Of a DNA stretch of 64,000 bases, positions 44,662 through 53,582 are shown piece by piece (the stretch's first letter is position 1; each line of letters begins with the position of its first letter). The DNA comes from Mesorhizobium amorphae. GTDB lineage: Bacteria > Pseudomonadota > Alphaproteobacteria > Rhizobiales > Rhizobiaceae. Position numbers and translations under genes: made by a program. The notes under the pieces were generated by a model that was not told where the DNA came from, did not search any database, and saw only the letters and a list, made by a program, of their open reading frames with translations. Where the stretch lies: positions 1 through 64,000 of the forward strand of contig NZ_JHQS01000055.1 in NCBI RefSeq assembly GCF_014843845.1, given 5' to 3'.

Positions 44662-46167
44662 ATGAATTCGACACCTACGATCGCCTTCGCCAAATTCGCC
44701 GCACCCCAGACCGCAACGTCGAGGAAGGGCAGCGTCTTCGTGCTGGCGGCGGACGATGGCGGCGTCAGCGATGCCGCCAAGGCCTGCGATCCGGCCGGCA
44801 CGCTTGCGCGGGCGTTTCCGGCGGCGGATTTCTCCGGCAAGTTCGGCAGCGTCGTCGAGGTGTTCGCGCCGCAAGGAACAGCACTCGACCGTCTCGTGGC
44901 GGTCGGCGCCGGCAAGGCTTCCAGCCTCGACGATCATGCATGGCTGAAACTCGGCGGCAGCATCGCCGCATCGCTGCGCAAGGCAGCCGAGGTCGCCGTC
45001 GTGCTCGACGTTGCGGGCGCCCAGGCCGGCGGCAGGCAAGCGGCGAACGTCGCGGCTGGCATCCTTTTGCGCAGCTATGCCTTCGACAAGTACAAGACGA
45101 AGAAGGACAAGGACAACGGACAGCCGAAGAAGCCGGCAAAGGTGACCATCCATTGCGCCGATCCTTCCGCGGCGAAAAAGGCCTTCGCCGACGAGGTGGC
45201 GGTGATCGACGGCGTGCTTCTGGCGCGCGACCTGGTCAACGAGCCGGCCAATGCGCTGGGCCCGGTGGAATTCGCCGCCCGCGCCAAGGAGTTGGAGGCG
45301 CTCGGCGTCACCGTTGAGATCCTGACCGAGAAGGAAATGAAGAAACTCGGCATGGGCTCGCTGCTCGGCGTCGCTCAAGGGTCGCCGCGCGGCGCCCGCA
45401 TGGCCGTCCTGCAGTGGAACGGCGGCAAAGCCAAGGCGAGCCCCGTCGCCTTTGTCGGCAAGGGCGTCACCTTCGACACCGGCGGCAATTCGATGAAGCC
45501 GGCTTCCGGCATGGAGGACATGAAGGGTGACATGGGCGGTGCCGCCGCCGTCACCGGGCTGATGCATGCGCTGGCCGCGCGCAAGGCCAAGGCCAACGTT
45601 ATTGGTGTCATCGGCCTTGTTGAGAACGCGGTCGACGGCCACGCCCAGCGCCCTGGCGACATCGTCACCTCGATGTCGGGCCAGACCATCGAGGTGCTGA
45701 ACACCGACGCCGAAGGCCGCCTCGTGCTGGCGGATGCGCTCTGGTACTGCAACGACCGCTTCAAGCCGGCGTTCATGGTCAATCTGGCGACGCTGACCGG
45801 CGCCATCATGGTGGCGCTCGGCCAGCACTACGCCGGCCTCTTCTCCAACAATGACGAACTGGCAGAGAGGCTGGCCAATGCCGGGCAGGCGACGCAGGAG
45901 CGGCTGTGGCGCATGCCGCTGGGCGCTGAATACGACAAGCTGATCGATTCCAAGAACGCCGACATGAAGAACATCGGCGGCCGCTATGGCGGCGCCATCA
46001 TCGCCGCGCAGTTCTTGCAGCGCTTCGTCAAGGAAACCCCCTGGGCGCATCTCGACATCGCCGGCACCGCGATGGGCTCGCCGCCGAGCGAGATCAACCA
46101 GTCCTGGGGCTCGGGCTTCGGCGTCCGGCTGCTCGACCGGCTGGTGCGCGACCACTACGAGGGATGA
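44662..46167 (+). CDS. pepA: Leucyl aminopeptidase
   Basis: 501 residues, M17 family. Removes N-terminal residues with two metals in a hexamer. KGVTFDTGGNSMKP and the signature NTDAEGRLVLADAL near residue 353 carry the metal and catalytic residues; GAMVALGQHYAG-like sequence follows. E. coli PepA also binds DNA; that is not testable here. Followed 10 nt later by holC. Confidence 0.96.
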   Translation: MNSTPTIAFAKFAAPQTATSRKGSVFVLAADDGGVSDAAKACDPAGTLARAFPAADFSGKFGSVVEVFAPQGTALDRLVAVGAGKASSLDDHAWLKLGGSIAASLRKAAEVAVVLDVAGAQAGGRQAANVAAGILLRSYAFDKYKTKKDKDNGQPKKPAKVTIHCADPSAAKKAFADEVAVIDGVLLARDLVNEPANALGPVEFAARAKELEALGVTVEILTEKEMKKLGMGSLLGVAQGSPRGARMAVLQWNGGKAKASPVAFVGKGVTFDTGGNSMKPASGMEDMKGDMGGAAAVTGLMHALAARKAKANVIGVIGLVENAVDGHAQRPGDIVTSMSGQTIEVLNTDAEGRLVLADALWYCNDRFKPAFMVNLATLTGAIMVALGQHYAGLFSNNDELAERLANAGQATQERLWRMPLGAEYDKLIDSKNADMKNIGGRYGGAIIAAQFLQRFVKETPWAHLDIAGTAMGSPPSEINQSWGSGFGVRLLDRLVRDHYEG

Positions 46168-46177
46168 GGCCAACGCC

Positions 46178-46627
46178 ATGGCCGAAGTCCTGTTCTATCA
46201 CCTGACCGAATCGACGCTGGAAGATGCGTTGCCGGGGCTGCTCGAGCGCAGTGTCGACCGCGGCTGGCGCGCCGTGGTGCAGACCGGCACCGAGGAGCGG
46301 CGCGACGCGCTCGACCAGCACCTGTGGACGTTCCGCGACGATTCCTTCCTGGCGCATACGACCGACCGCGAGGCCTATCCGGCCGAGCAGCCGATTCTTT
46401 TGACCACGGGGCAGGAGAATCCGAACCAGGCTCAGATCCGCTTCCTCGTCGATGGCGCGGCACCTGCGGATCTCGGCGGCTACGAGCGCGCCGTCTTCCT
46501 GTTCGACGGCCACGACACGGCCCAGCTCGAAGGCGCGCGTAGCCACTGGAAGACGATGAAGGATGCCGGCCATACGGTGACCTACTGGCAGCAGACGTCC
46601 GACCGGCGCTGGGAGCGCAAGGCTTAG
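46178..46627 (+). CDS. holC: DNA polymerase III chi subunit
   Basis: 149 residues from the ATG at 46178. Start MAEVLFYHLTESTLEDALPGLL, then RGWRAVVQTG, LWTFRDDSFLAH and FDGHDTAQLEGARSHWK match HolC. The subunit links the clamp loader to SSB. Position directly after pepA is conserved in many proteobacteria. Confidence 0.93.
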   Translation: MAEVLFYHLTESTLEDALPGLLERSVDRGWRAVVQTGTEERRDALDQHLWTFRDDSFLAHTTDREAYPAEQPILLTTGQENPNQAQIRFLVDGAAPADLGGYERAVFLFDGHDTAQLEGARSHWKTMKDAGHTVTYWQQTSDRRWERKA

Positions 46628-46671
46628 AGGCGGACGCGGAAGGCTGCGAACCGGCCATGTCGGACCACACT

Positions 46672-47922
46672 CTAGCTGTTTGGCCCTCTGTCCGGTGCGC
46701 GCATCATGAGGGCAACGACAGCGCCTGAGACAAATGTCAGCGCCGCGACCGATCCGATCGCCCAGGCGAAGCCGAAGAAGTCGGCGACAAGACCTGCCGA
46801 GAGCGCGCCGATCGCGTAGCCGAGGTCGCGCCAGAAGCGATAGACGCTGAGCGAGCGCGCCCGCCACGACGGGTGGGATGCATCGGACACGGCAGCGATC
46901 AGGCTCGGATAGACCATCGCCGTGCCGAGCCCAAGCAGCAGGCTTGCCGCCAGCCACCAGCGGAAGTCGCGGGTGAGGGCGGTCAGCAGCAAGGCTGCCG
47001 CCTGAACCCACATGCCCGCCACGATCAGGCCCTTGCGGCCCCATTTGTCGCTGAGCGGTCCGGTGGCGACCTGAAGCACCCCCCAGGCGACCGGATAGAC
47101 GGCTTTCAGAATTCCAATCCGCTCCACGCCGAGGCCGTTCGCGGCGAAGAACAGCGGGAAGATGCCCCAGCTCATGCCGTCGTTGAGGTTGTTGACCAGC
47201 CCCGCTTGCGAGGCCGCGAACAGGTTCGGGTCGCGGAACGAGGTCAAGGCGAAGATTTCGCGAAAGGTGAGGGGAGAGGCCGCCTTCGCAACGTTTGCCG
47301 CCTCCAGTTGGACATGCCCGCGCGTGTCCCGCACCAGCAGGACCGACAGCGCGGTTCCGACGATCGCGTAGCCGATCCCGAGATAGATGGGGACCGGGCG
47401 AAGGCCGTATTGCCCGGCCAGATAGCCGGTCAGGAAAGCGGTGATGCCGACGGCGAAATAGCCGGCGAACTCATTCAGGCCGACCGCCAGTCCGCGCCCC
47501 TTCGGCCCGACGAGGTCGACCTTCATCAGCACCGTCATCGACCAGGCCAGCCCCTGGCTGACGCCGAGCAGGGCGTTGGCTGCGATGATCCAGCTCCAAC
47601 TAGGGGCCCACAGGATCATGAACGGCACGGGAAGGCCGAACATCCAGCCGAGCACCAGCACGCGCTTGCGGCCCCAGCTGTCGGCAAGCTGGCCGGAGAC
47701 GAGGTTGGCGAAGGCCTTCACCACGCCGAAGCTGACGATGAAGGAAACGACCAGCGTCGTCGAGGTGATGCCGAACTCCTTGGAGCCGATCAGCGGCACC
47801 ACGGTTCTCTCAATGCCGACCATGCCGCCGACGAAGGCGTTGATAAGGACCAGCAGGGCGAATTGCCGCCAGTTTGCCTTGAGACCGAGTGCGATGGAGG
47901 ATTCGGCCACCGCCGCCGTCAC
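46672..47922 (-). CDS. MFS transporter of the ETHE1-like/ArsR-rhodanese module
   Basis: 416 residues, 12 membrane helices, with the MFS loop ADSWGRKRVLVLG after helix 2 and a central loop near DTRGHVQLEAAN. The start is a GTG overlapping the hydrolase stop by 4 nt (47919-47922), so it is cotranscribed with that gene. No family motif gives the substrate. Given the operon, export of a sulfur species or of a related toxic compound is plausible. Confidence 0.85.
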   Translation of the reverse strand: MTAAVAESSIALGLKANWRQFALLVLINAFVGGMVGIERTVVPLIGSKEFGITSTTLVVSFIVSFGVVKAFANLVSGQLADSWGRKRVLVLGWMFGLPVPFMILWAPSWSWIIAANALLGVSQGLAWSMTVLMKVDLVGPKGRGLAVGLNEFAGYFAVGITAFLTGYLAGQYGLRPVPIYLGIGYAIVGTALSVLLVRDTRGHVQLEAANVAKAASPLTFREIFALTSFRDPNLFAASQAGLVNNLNDGMSWGIFPLFFAANGLGVERIGILKAVYPVAWGVLQVATGPLSDKWGRKGLIVAGMWVQAAALLLTALTRDFRWWLAASLLLGLGTAMVYPSLIAAVSDASHPSWRARSLSVYRFWRDLGYAIGALSAGLVADFFGFAWAIGSVAALTFVSGAVVALMMRAPDRGPNS

Positions 47923-48650
47923 TGCGCAGCGCCAGCGTTCGAGGCGCGGTTATGGGCTGCATCGGGCGGCGGTGGTGGAATATCGGCGGTCATCGCCTGG
48001 ACGAACGCGGCCTCGTCGTCGATGCGGAAGGCCTTGTTGAAGCGCTTCTCGAAGCCGATCGTCGACGTCGGCTTGCCGCTCAGAAACCGTCCGCAGACCG
48101 AGCCCGAAAAGGCCCCGGGCAGCACCTCGATATGATCGGGCAGTTGTTTCAGCCGCCCGACGCTCGCAAACAGCGCCCTGGCGCCGTCCTCAGCGTTGGA
48201 GGCGAGTTCGGTGCGGCCGACGTCGCCTACCATCAGCGTGTGGCCGGTCAGCGCGAACCACGGTTCCGGCGCGCGGGTGCGGTCGGTCACCAGCAGCGTT
48301 ATGTGCTCCGGCGTATGGCCGGGCGTGTGCATGACCGTCGCGGTCACGTTGCCGAGTTCGAGGACATCGCCATCCTTGACCGCCCGGAACGGGAAGGCGG
48401 CTTGCGCGCCCTCGAACAGCACGTAGTCGGCACCGGCGGCCGCGGCGAGCGCGCGGCCCGCCGAAATATGATCGGCGTGGATGTGGGTGTCGATGACGTA
48501 GAGGATGCGCATGCCGGTCGTTTGCGCTACCTCGAGATAGGGCGCGATGTCGCCGATCGGATCGACGACGGCTGCGGCCGCCTTGCCGCCGCAACCGAAC
48601 AGATAGGACGCGCCGACCGGCTGCGAATGAAGGAATTGTCTCAGGATCAT
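47919..48650 (-). CDS. ETHE1/Blh-like metallo-beta-lactamase-fold hydrolase
   Basis: 243 residues from the ATG at 48650. The metal motif is THIHADH at H56, H58, D60 and H61; then TPGHTPEH, and TGHTLMVGDVGRTEL, the block that marks ETHE1-type persulfide dioxygenases and the Blh enzymes. These oxidise glutathione persulfide to sulfite. Divergent from an ArsR-rhodanese regulator and coupled to an MFS gene. A Pro-rich tail (PPPPPDAA) ends the protein. Persulfide oxidation is likely by family but not shown. Confidence 0.85.
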   Translation of the reverse strand: MILRQFLHSQPVGASYLFGCGGKAAAAVVDPIGDIAPYLEVAQTTGMRILYVIDTHIHADHISAGRALAAAAGADYVLFEGAQAAFPFRAVKDGDVLELGNVTATVMHTPGHTPEHITLLVTDRTRAPEPWFALTGHTLMVGDVGRTELASNAEDGARALFASVGRLKQLPDHIEVLPGAFSGSVCGRFLSGKPTSTIGFEKRFNKAFRIDDEAAFVQAMTADIPPPPPDAAHNRASNAGAAQ

Positions 48651-48708
48651 CGCCACGCTCCGGCGCGCCCGCGAACGGGCGAAAGCTTGACAGCTCGGCT
48701 GGGGGCTG

Positions 48709-48732
48709 TCATTCAATGATTTTATTGAATGA
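48709..48732. promoter_or_regulatory. 9-bp inverted repeat, operator of the divergent sulfur module
   Basis: TCATTCAAT (48709-48717) and ATTGAATGA (48724-48732) are perfect reverse complements with a 6-nt AT-rich spacer. It lies between the hydrolase ATG (48650) and the regulator start (48754), where an ArsR dimer could control both directions. Confidence 0.75.
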
Positions 48733-48753
48733 TGTATCGTGACCTGGAAGTCG

Positions 48754-49419
48754 ATGTCAATCCGCAATCCGAAACAGAAGCTGTACGAGCAGTTCGCGAT
48801 CGTCGCCAAGGCGCTCGGCCATCCGCAGCGGCTGGAACTGATCGAGCACCTGGCGCAGGGTCCGCGCAGCGTCGAGGCGCTGGCAATGAAGCTCGGCCTG
48901 CCGATCGCCAACGTTTCCCAGCATCTGCAGACACTTCGCCGCGCCGGGCTGTTGTCGGCCGAGCGCAACGGCAAGTTCGTCAACTACCGTCTCGTGGACG
49001 ACAGCGGGCTGGCGGCCTTTGCCTCAGTGCGCACCGTCGCCGAGCGCCATCTGGCGGAAGTCGACCGCATCGTGCGCGGCTATTTCGAAGCCCGCGACGA
49101 CATGGAGCCGGTCACGCGCCAGGAACTGGCCACGCGCATGCGCGATGGGCTGGTGACCGTGATCGATGTCCGCCCGCCGGACGAGTTTGCGCTCGGCCAC
49201 GTACCAGGCGCGATCAACGTACCGCTTGGCGATCTTCCGGCCCGGCTTGCCGAGCTCGGCAAGGACAAGGAAGTCGTCGCCTACTGCCGCGGTCCATGGT
49301 GTGTGATGTCCTTCGAGGCGGTGGCGGCACTTCGCAGCCACGGTTATGCCGCGCGCCGGCTCGCGGATGGCATGCCCGAGTGGAGGGCCGCCGGAATGGC
49401 CGTCGAGGTGGCGGCCTGA
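48754..49419 (+). CDS. ArsR-type regulator fused to a rhodanese domain
   Basis: 221 residues from the ATG at 48754; a GTG at 48739 is an alternative. The ArsR winged helix covers about 10-90 (KALGHPQRLELIEHL ... LPIANVSQHLQTLRRAGLL). The rhodanese domain covers about 125-215, with VIDVRPPDEFALGHVPGAI and an active-site loop YCRGPWC holding two cysteines (C178 and C183). Rhodanese loops carry persulfide sulfur, so the protein may sense reactive sulfur directly. It is divergent from an ETHE1-like gene across a dyad. Confidence 0.88.
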   Translation: MSIRNPKQKLYEQFAIVAKALGHPQRLELIEHLAQGPRSVEALAMKLGLPIANVSQHLQTLRRAGLLSAERNGKFVNYRLVDDSGLAAFASVRTVAERHLAEVDRIVRGYFEARDDMEPVTRQELATRMRDGLVTVIDVRPPDEFALGHVPGAINVPLGDLPARLAELGKDKEVVAYCRGPWCVMSFEAVAALRSHGYAARRLADGMPEWRAAGMAVEVAA

Positions 49420-49535
49420 TCCGGCACCTCGGTCGACGGAGCACTACTCGCCGGAGCCAGCCGGCATTTCGAGACACATCATTACCATCACACGCAATCC
49501 GGGTTATAGACGCGAACTCATTCGGCGGGTTGAGA

Positions 49536-50525
49536 ATGCGGGTCAGGATCATCGGAACCGGCAGGGCGGTGCCGGCTTCATGCGTGACGTCGCGCGCGCT
49601 GGAGCAAAAGCTCGGCCTCGCCGAGGGCAAACTCGAAGCCGCCACGGGCGTTGTCGAGCGCTATGTCTGCGAGGCTGAATCGCAGATTGACCTCGCTTGC
49701 GCGGCGGCGCGTCTGGCGCTCGCCGATGCCGGGATCGAGGTCGGCGCCGTCGATCTCATCATCGGCGGCTGCGGCGTGCCTTACCAGCCGCTGCCGTCGA
49801 CGGCGCCTTTGGTCATGCAGCGCCTCGGCCTGGCGGACGGTTCGGCCGCCGCCTTCGACGTCAACAGCACCTGCCTCGGATTTCTCACCGCATTCGAGAC
49901 CGCCGCCCGCCTGATCGGGGCCGGGCAATGCGAAACGGCGCTGGTGTTTTCTTCCGAGGTCGCCTCGCGGGCTCTGCCGTGGGAGGAGCAGCCGGAGGTC
50001 GCGGCACTGTTCGGCGATGGCGCGGCGGCGGCCATCTTGCAGAGGGGCGAGCCCGGCGAGGGCAGGATGGCGGCAAACCTGATGCGCACTTACCCTTCGG
50101 CCTGGGAGGCCTGCGGCATCGGCTCCGGCGGCACGCGTTTCGATTTCCATCGCCAGCCGGAAGAGTTTGCCCGTCACAGCCTGTTCCACATGGACGGCAA
50201 GGAATTGTTCCGAGTCACCTCGCGCCATTTCAATGGCTTCGTCGCCGAATTGCTCGAGCGCGCCGGCTGGCGGCATGAGGATGTCGACCTCGTCGTGCCG
50301 CATCAGGCAAGCCCGTTCGCGCTCGCCCACATGGCGCGCCAGACCGGCTTTGCGCCGGAAAAGATCGTCGACATCTCGGCGCGCTACGGCAACCAGATCG
50401 CCGCCTCCATTCCCTTCGCGCTCGATGTCGCGCGACGGCAGGGCCGCGTCGAAGCAGGCGCGAAGCTGCTGTTCCTGGGAACCTCCGCCGGCGTGTCCTT
50501 CGGCGGCATGGCGCTGGAAGCATGA
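49536..50525 (+). CDS. KAS III/OleA-like thiolase-fold condensing enzyme (operon gene 1)
   Basis: 329 residues. The FabH-type triad is complete: C113 in DVNSTCLGFLTAF, H256 in VPHQAS, and N286 in RYGNQIAASIP. It would claim an acyl chain and condense it with a second unit; FabH and OleA both fit the fold. It is not near the housekeeping fab genes and begins a coupled operon, so a secondary-metabolite role is more likely than primary fatty acid initiation. It overlaps the next gene by 4 nt. Confidence 0.85.
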   Translation: MRVRIIGTGRAVPASCVTSRALEQKLGLAEGKLEAATGVVERYVCEAESQIDLACAAARLALADAGIEVGAVDLIIGGCGVPYQPLPSTAPLVMQRLGLADGSAAAFDVNSTCLGFLTAFETAARLIGAGQCETALVFSSEVASRALPWEEQPEVAALFGDGAAAAILQRGEPGEGRMAANLMRTYPSAWEACGIGSGGTRFDFHRQPEEFARHSLFHMDGKELFRVTSRHFNGFVAELLERAGWRHEDVDLVVPHQASPFALAHMARQTGFAPEKIVDISARYGNQIAASIPFALDVARRQGRVEAGAKLLFLGTSAGVSFGGMALEA

Positions 50526-51514
50526 GCATGGGACATGTGCTCGTCACCGGCGCCAGCGGCTTCCTCGGCGCACACGTCATGGCGCGGCTGGCGGCCTCCG
50601 GTACCCCGGTGTTTGGCTTTGGTCGTGACGCGGCGCGCTGTGCCATGCTGGAAGCAGAGGGCCATCAACTCATCCGTCATGATCTGTCGGCGCCTTTGGA
50701 CACGAAACTCGATCAACGGCTCGGCAAGGTCGACCGGATCGTTCATTGCGCCGCACTGTCGGCGCCGTTCGGCCGGCTCGCGGATTTCGAGGCGGCCAAT
50801 GTGACGGCAACCCGCAACCTCCTCGATTTCGCGACGCGGCAAGGCATCGGCCGCTTCGTCCACATCTCCAGCCCCTCGGTGTGCTTCGCCTATCGCGACC
50901 AGCTCGATCTCGCCGAAGACGCGGCCTTGCCTGACCCGGTCAACCACTATGCCCGCACCAAGCGTGAGGCCGAGAGGCTCGTGCTGGCCGCGCCTGTCAG
51001 CCACCCGGTGGTGCTCAGGCCACGCGGCATCTACGGTGCCGGCGATCGTGCACTGCTGCCGCGCCTGCTCAAGGCCGCAAAAAGCCGTCCGCTGCCGCTG
51101 TTTCGCGACGGCCGGGCGCGCATCGATCTCACTTATGTCGGCGATGTCGTCGACGCCGTGCTGGCCGCCTTGTCGGCGCCGGGCCAGGCCGAAGGCCAGA
51201 TCTTCAACGTCTCCGGCGGCGAGGTGCTGCCGGTGCGCCGCATCGCCGACGCGGCCTGCGCGCGGGCCGGTTTTGCGGCGCGCTGGCGCAAGATGCCGCT
51301 GTGGCCGGCGATGCTGGCCGCAGGTGTAATGGAGGCGGTGGCGCTGCGACTGCCCGGTCGTCCCGAACCGGCGGTGACGCGCTATGGACTCGGCCTGTTC
51401 GCCTATGCCCAGAGCCTCGACCTTGCGAAGGCGAAGCGCGTGCTGGGCTGGGCGCCGAAAATCTCCTTCGAGGCAGGGCTCGACCGTACCTTCACCCGGG
51501 GAGGCCTGGCGTGA
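50522..51514 (+). CDS. Extended SDR, OleD/3-beta-HSD-like (operon gene 2)
   Basis: 330 residues. NAD(P) motif TGASGFLG at 9-16; catalytic Ser in ISSPSV near 117 and Y143/K147 in YARTK. The SSPSV...HYARTK spacing resembles OleD, which reduces the beta-keto acid made by OleA. ATGA overlap with gene 1 and GTGA overlap with gene 3. The likely role is reduction of the condensation product. Confidence 0.85.
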   Translation: MSMGHVLVTGASGFLGAHVMARLAASGTPVFGFGRDAARCAMLEAEGHQLIRHDLSAPLDTKLDQRLGKVDRIVHCAALSAPFGRLADFEAANVTATRNLLDFATRQGIGRFVHISSPSVCFAYRDQLDLAEDAALPDPVNHYARTKREAERLVLAAPVSHPVVLRPRGIYGAGDRALLPRLLKAAKSRPLPLFRDGRARIDLTYVGDVVDAVLAALSAPGQAEGQIFNVSGGEVLPVRRIADAACARAGFAARWRKMPLWPAMLAAGVMEAVALRLPGRPEPAVTRYGLGLFAYAQSLDLAKAKRVLGWAPKISFEAGLDRTFTRGGLA

Positions 51515-52335
51515 AGATCGTCTTTGCCAACAGCGCCTGGGTGAGTGCGGCCGAACGGCTCATCCTGCGCGGCGGCAGCTGGAAGAGCGTGCGGCTGCGC
51601 GTCCGCTACGGGCTGATCCTGCATCCCGTCGCCGGGCCGGTGCTTGTCGACACCGGCTACACGCCCGAAGCGGTCACCGGGCCGGGACGCGGCACGATGC
51701 TGCGCCTTTACGGGGCGCTGCTGAAGCCCGAGCTCAATGCGGCCGGGCAGATGCTGCCCGTGCTGGCCCGCCTTGGCCTTGCGCCCAGCGACATCAGCGC
51801 CGTCATCGTCACCCATTTCCATGCCGACCATATCTCGGGCCTGTCGCTGTTTCCCAAGGCTCGCTTCATCGCCAGCGATGCGGCCTGGGCGCGGCTGAAG
51901 GCACGGACAGCCTGGCAGAATTTGCGCCATGGCGTATTCACCGAACTGTTTCCGGCTGATTTCGAGAGCCGGCTCGACGGACTGTCGTCAAAGCAACAGA
52001 TAGCACCCCACGATGGTATGCCCGGCGGGGCCGACCTGTTCGGTGACGGCAGCGTGGTGGCGGTCGACCTTCCCGGCCATGCCGACGGCCAGTTCGGCCT
52101 GCTCCTCCCCAATATGGAGCGTCCACTGCTCTACGCCGTCGATGTGCAGTGGTTGCTCGGCGCGCTGAAGGAGGAGCGGACGCCAGGTTTTCCGGCAAGC
52201 CTGCTGGCCGAGGATTTTGCCTCCATCGAGCCGACCAGCGCCATGCTGCGCCGTTTTCTCTCGGCCGGCGGCGAGGTCATGCTCTGCCATGATCCGGCGC
52301 CGACGCAATATGACCTGGGCGGCGCGAGCGGATGA
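51511..52335 (+). CDS. Metallo-beta-lactamase-fold hydrolase (operon gene 3)
   Basis: 274 residues from a GTG. Metal site THFHADH at H102, H104, D106 and H107, then PGHADGQ and a late CHDP. The group contains lactonases and thioesterases; the sequence does not decide which. Overlaps both neighbours by 4 nt, so it acts with them. It could release or open a thioester or lactone intermediate. Confidence 0.82.
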   Translation: MKIVFANSAWVSAAERLILRGGSWKSVRLRVRYGLILHPVAGPVLVDTGYTPEAVTGPGRGTMLRLYGALLKPELNAAGQMLPVLARLGLAPSDISAVIVTHFHADHISGLSLFPKARFIASDAAWARLKARTAWQNLRHGVFTELFPADFESRLDGLSSKQQIAPHDGMPGGADLFGDGSVVAVDLPGHADGQFGLLLPNMERPLLYAVDVQWLLGALKEERTPGFPASLLAEDFASIEPTSAMLRRFLSAGGEVMLCHDPAPTQYDLGGASG

Positions 52336-53582
52336 ACGGGCTCGCCGAAGCGCTCCGGTCGTTTGCCGTCACTCGATGGGTGTCGCGCAAGAGCCGTCCC
52401 GCCTTCGAGCGCTGGCAGGCGCGCACCTTGCGCCGCTGGCTCGACCGCGACCTGCCGCTGGCGCCATTCTATGGCAAGGCACCGCATCACCTCGGCGAGC
52501 TGCCGGTGACCGACAAGGCGCTGCTGATGGCGAATTTCGAGCGCTTCAACATCGGCGGTGTGTCGGCCCGCGATGCCTGGGCCGCCGCTTCCGCCGATGG
52601 CCGCCTCGGCGACCTGACGGTCGGAGCAAGCACCGGCACATCGGGCAATCGCGGCCTGTTCGTCATTTCCGAGGTGGAAAAATACCGCTGGCTGGGGACG
52701 ATCCTGGCCAAGGCGGTGCCGGACCTGCTCTGGCACGGCATGCGCGTCGCCGTGATCCTGCCGCAGAACACCGGCCTCTACGACAGCGCGCGCAAATCCC
52801 GGCGTATCGACTTGCGCTTCTTCGACCTGACGCTCGGACCCGAACATTGGCGCGCAGCACTCGAGGATTTCGCGCCGACGGTGATCATCGCGCCGCCCAA
52901 GATGCTCCGGTACTTCGCCGCAGCCGACTTCCGGCTCTCGCCGCATCGCGTCTTTTCGGCGGCTGAGACGCTCGATCCGGTCGATCGTACTGTTATCGAG
53001 GCCTTCTTCCGGCTGCCGCTCGACCAGATCTACATGGCGACCGAAGGGCTGTTCGCGGTGACCTGCCGGCAGGGCGGGCTGCATCTTGCGGAAGACTCGG
53101 TCTTCTTCGAATTCGAGCCGGCCGGCGACGGGTTGGTCACGCCTTTGGTCACCGCCTTCCGCCGCCAGACACAGATCATGGCGCGATACAGGATGAACGA
53201 CCTGTTACGGCTGTCGGATGCTCCATGCCGTTGCGGCTCGCCGCTGCGCACCGTGGACGAGATCGTCGGCCGCATGGACGATGTCTTCCGGCTTGCCTCG
53301 GCGGATGGGCCGATCCTGCTGACACCCGACATCCTGCGCAACGCCGTGCTCAAGGCCGACCGCCGCATCGACGATTTCCGCCTGATCCAGACCGCGCCCG
53401 ATGCGATCGAGCTCAGGCTCGCGCCTGATCTCGATGACGAAGCCGCAGCCGCCGCGCATCAGGCGGTGTTGGCGCTGTTGGCGGTGCGAAAGTCTGCCGC
53501 GACGGTCGCTCTTATCCGCGTGCCGCTGCCGCTGGAGACCGTCGGCAAGCTGCGCCGTGTCGAATGTCGGGTGGCGCGGTGA
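52332..53582 (+). CDS. F390-synthetase/PaaK-like adenylate-forming enzyme (operon gene 4)
   Basis: 416 residues. P-loop-like GASTGTSGNRG at 98-108, later ATEGLFA, YRMNDLL, and CRCGSPLRTVDEIVGRMDD, all seen in the coenzyme F390 synthetase-related and phenylacetate-CoA ligase group. It would activate a carboxylate as an adenylate. Rhizobia do not make F420, so the name is only by homology. 4-nt overlaps at both ends. Confidence 0.85.
   Translation: MNGLAEALRSFAVTRWVSRKSRPAFERWQARTLRRWLDRDLPLAPFYGKAPHHLGELPVTDKALLMANFERFNIGGVSARDAWAAASADGRLGDLTVGASTGTSGNRGLFVISEVEKYRWLGTILAKAVPDLLWHGMRVAVILPQNTGLYDSARKSRRIDLRFFDLTLGPEHWRAALEDFAPTVIIAPPKMLRYFAAADFRLSPHRVFSAAETLDPVDRTVIEAFFRLPLDQIYMATEGLFAVTCRQGGLHLAEDSVFFEFEPAGDGLVTPLVTAFRRQTQIMARYRMNDLLRLSDAPCRCGSPLRTVDEIVGRMDDVFRLASADGPILLTPDILRNAVLKADRRIDDFRLIQTAPDAIELRLAPDLDDEAAAAAHQAVLALLAVRKSAATVALIRVPLPLETVGKLRRVECRVAR

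Noticed and set aside
44296..46179. 627-codon open frame opposite pepA
   Set aside because: Antisense shadow of pepA.
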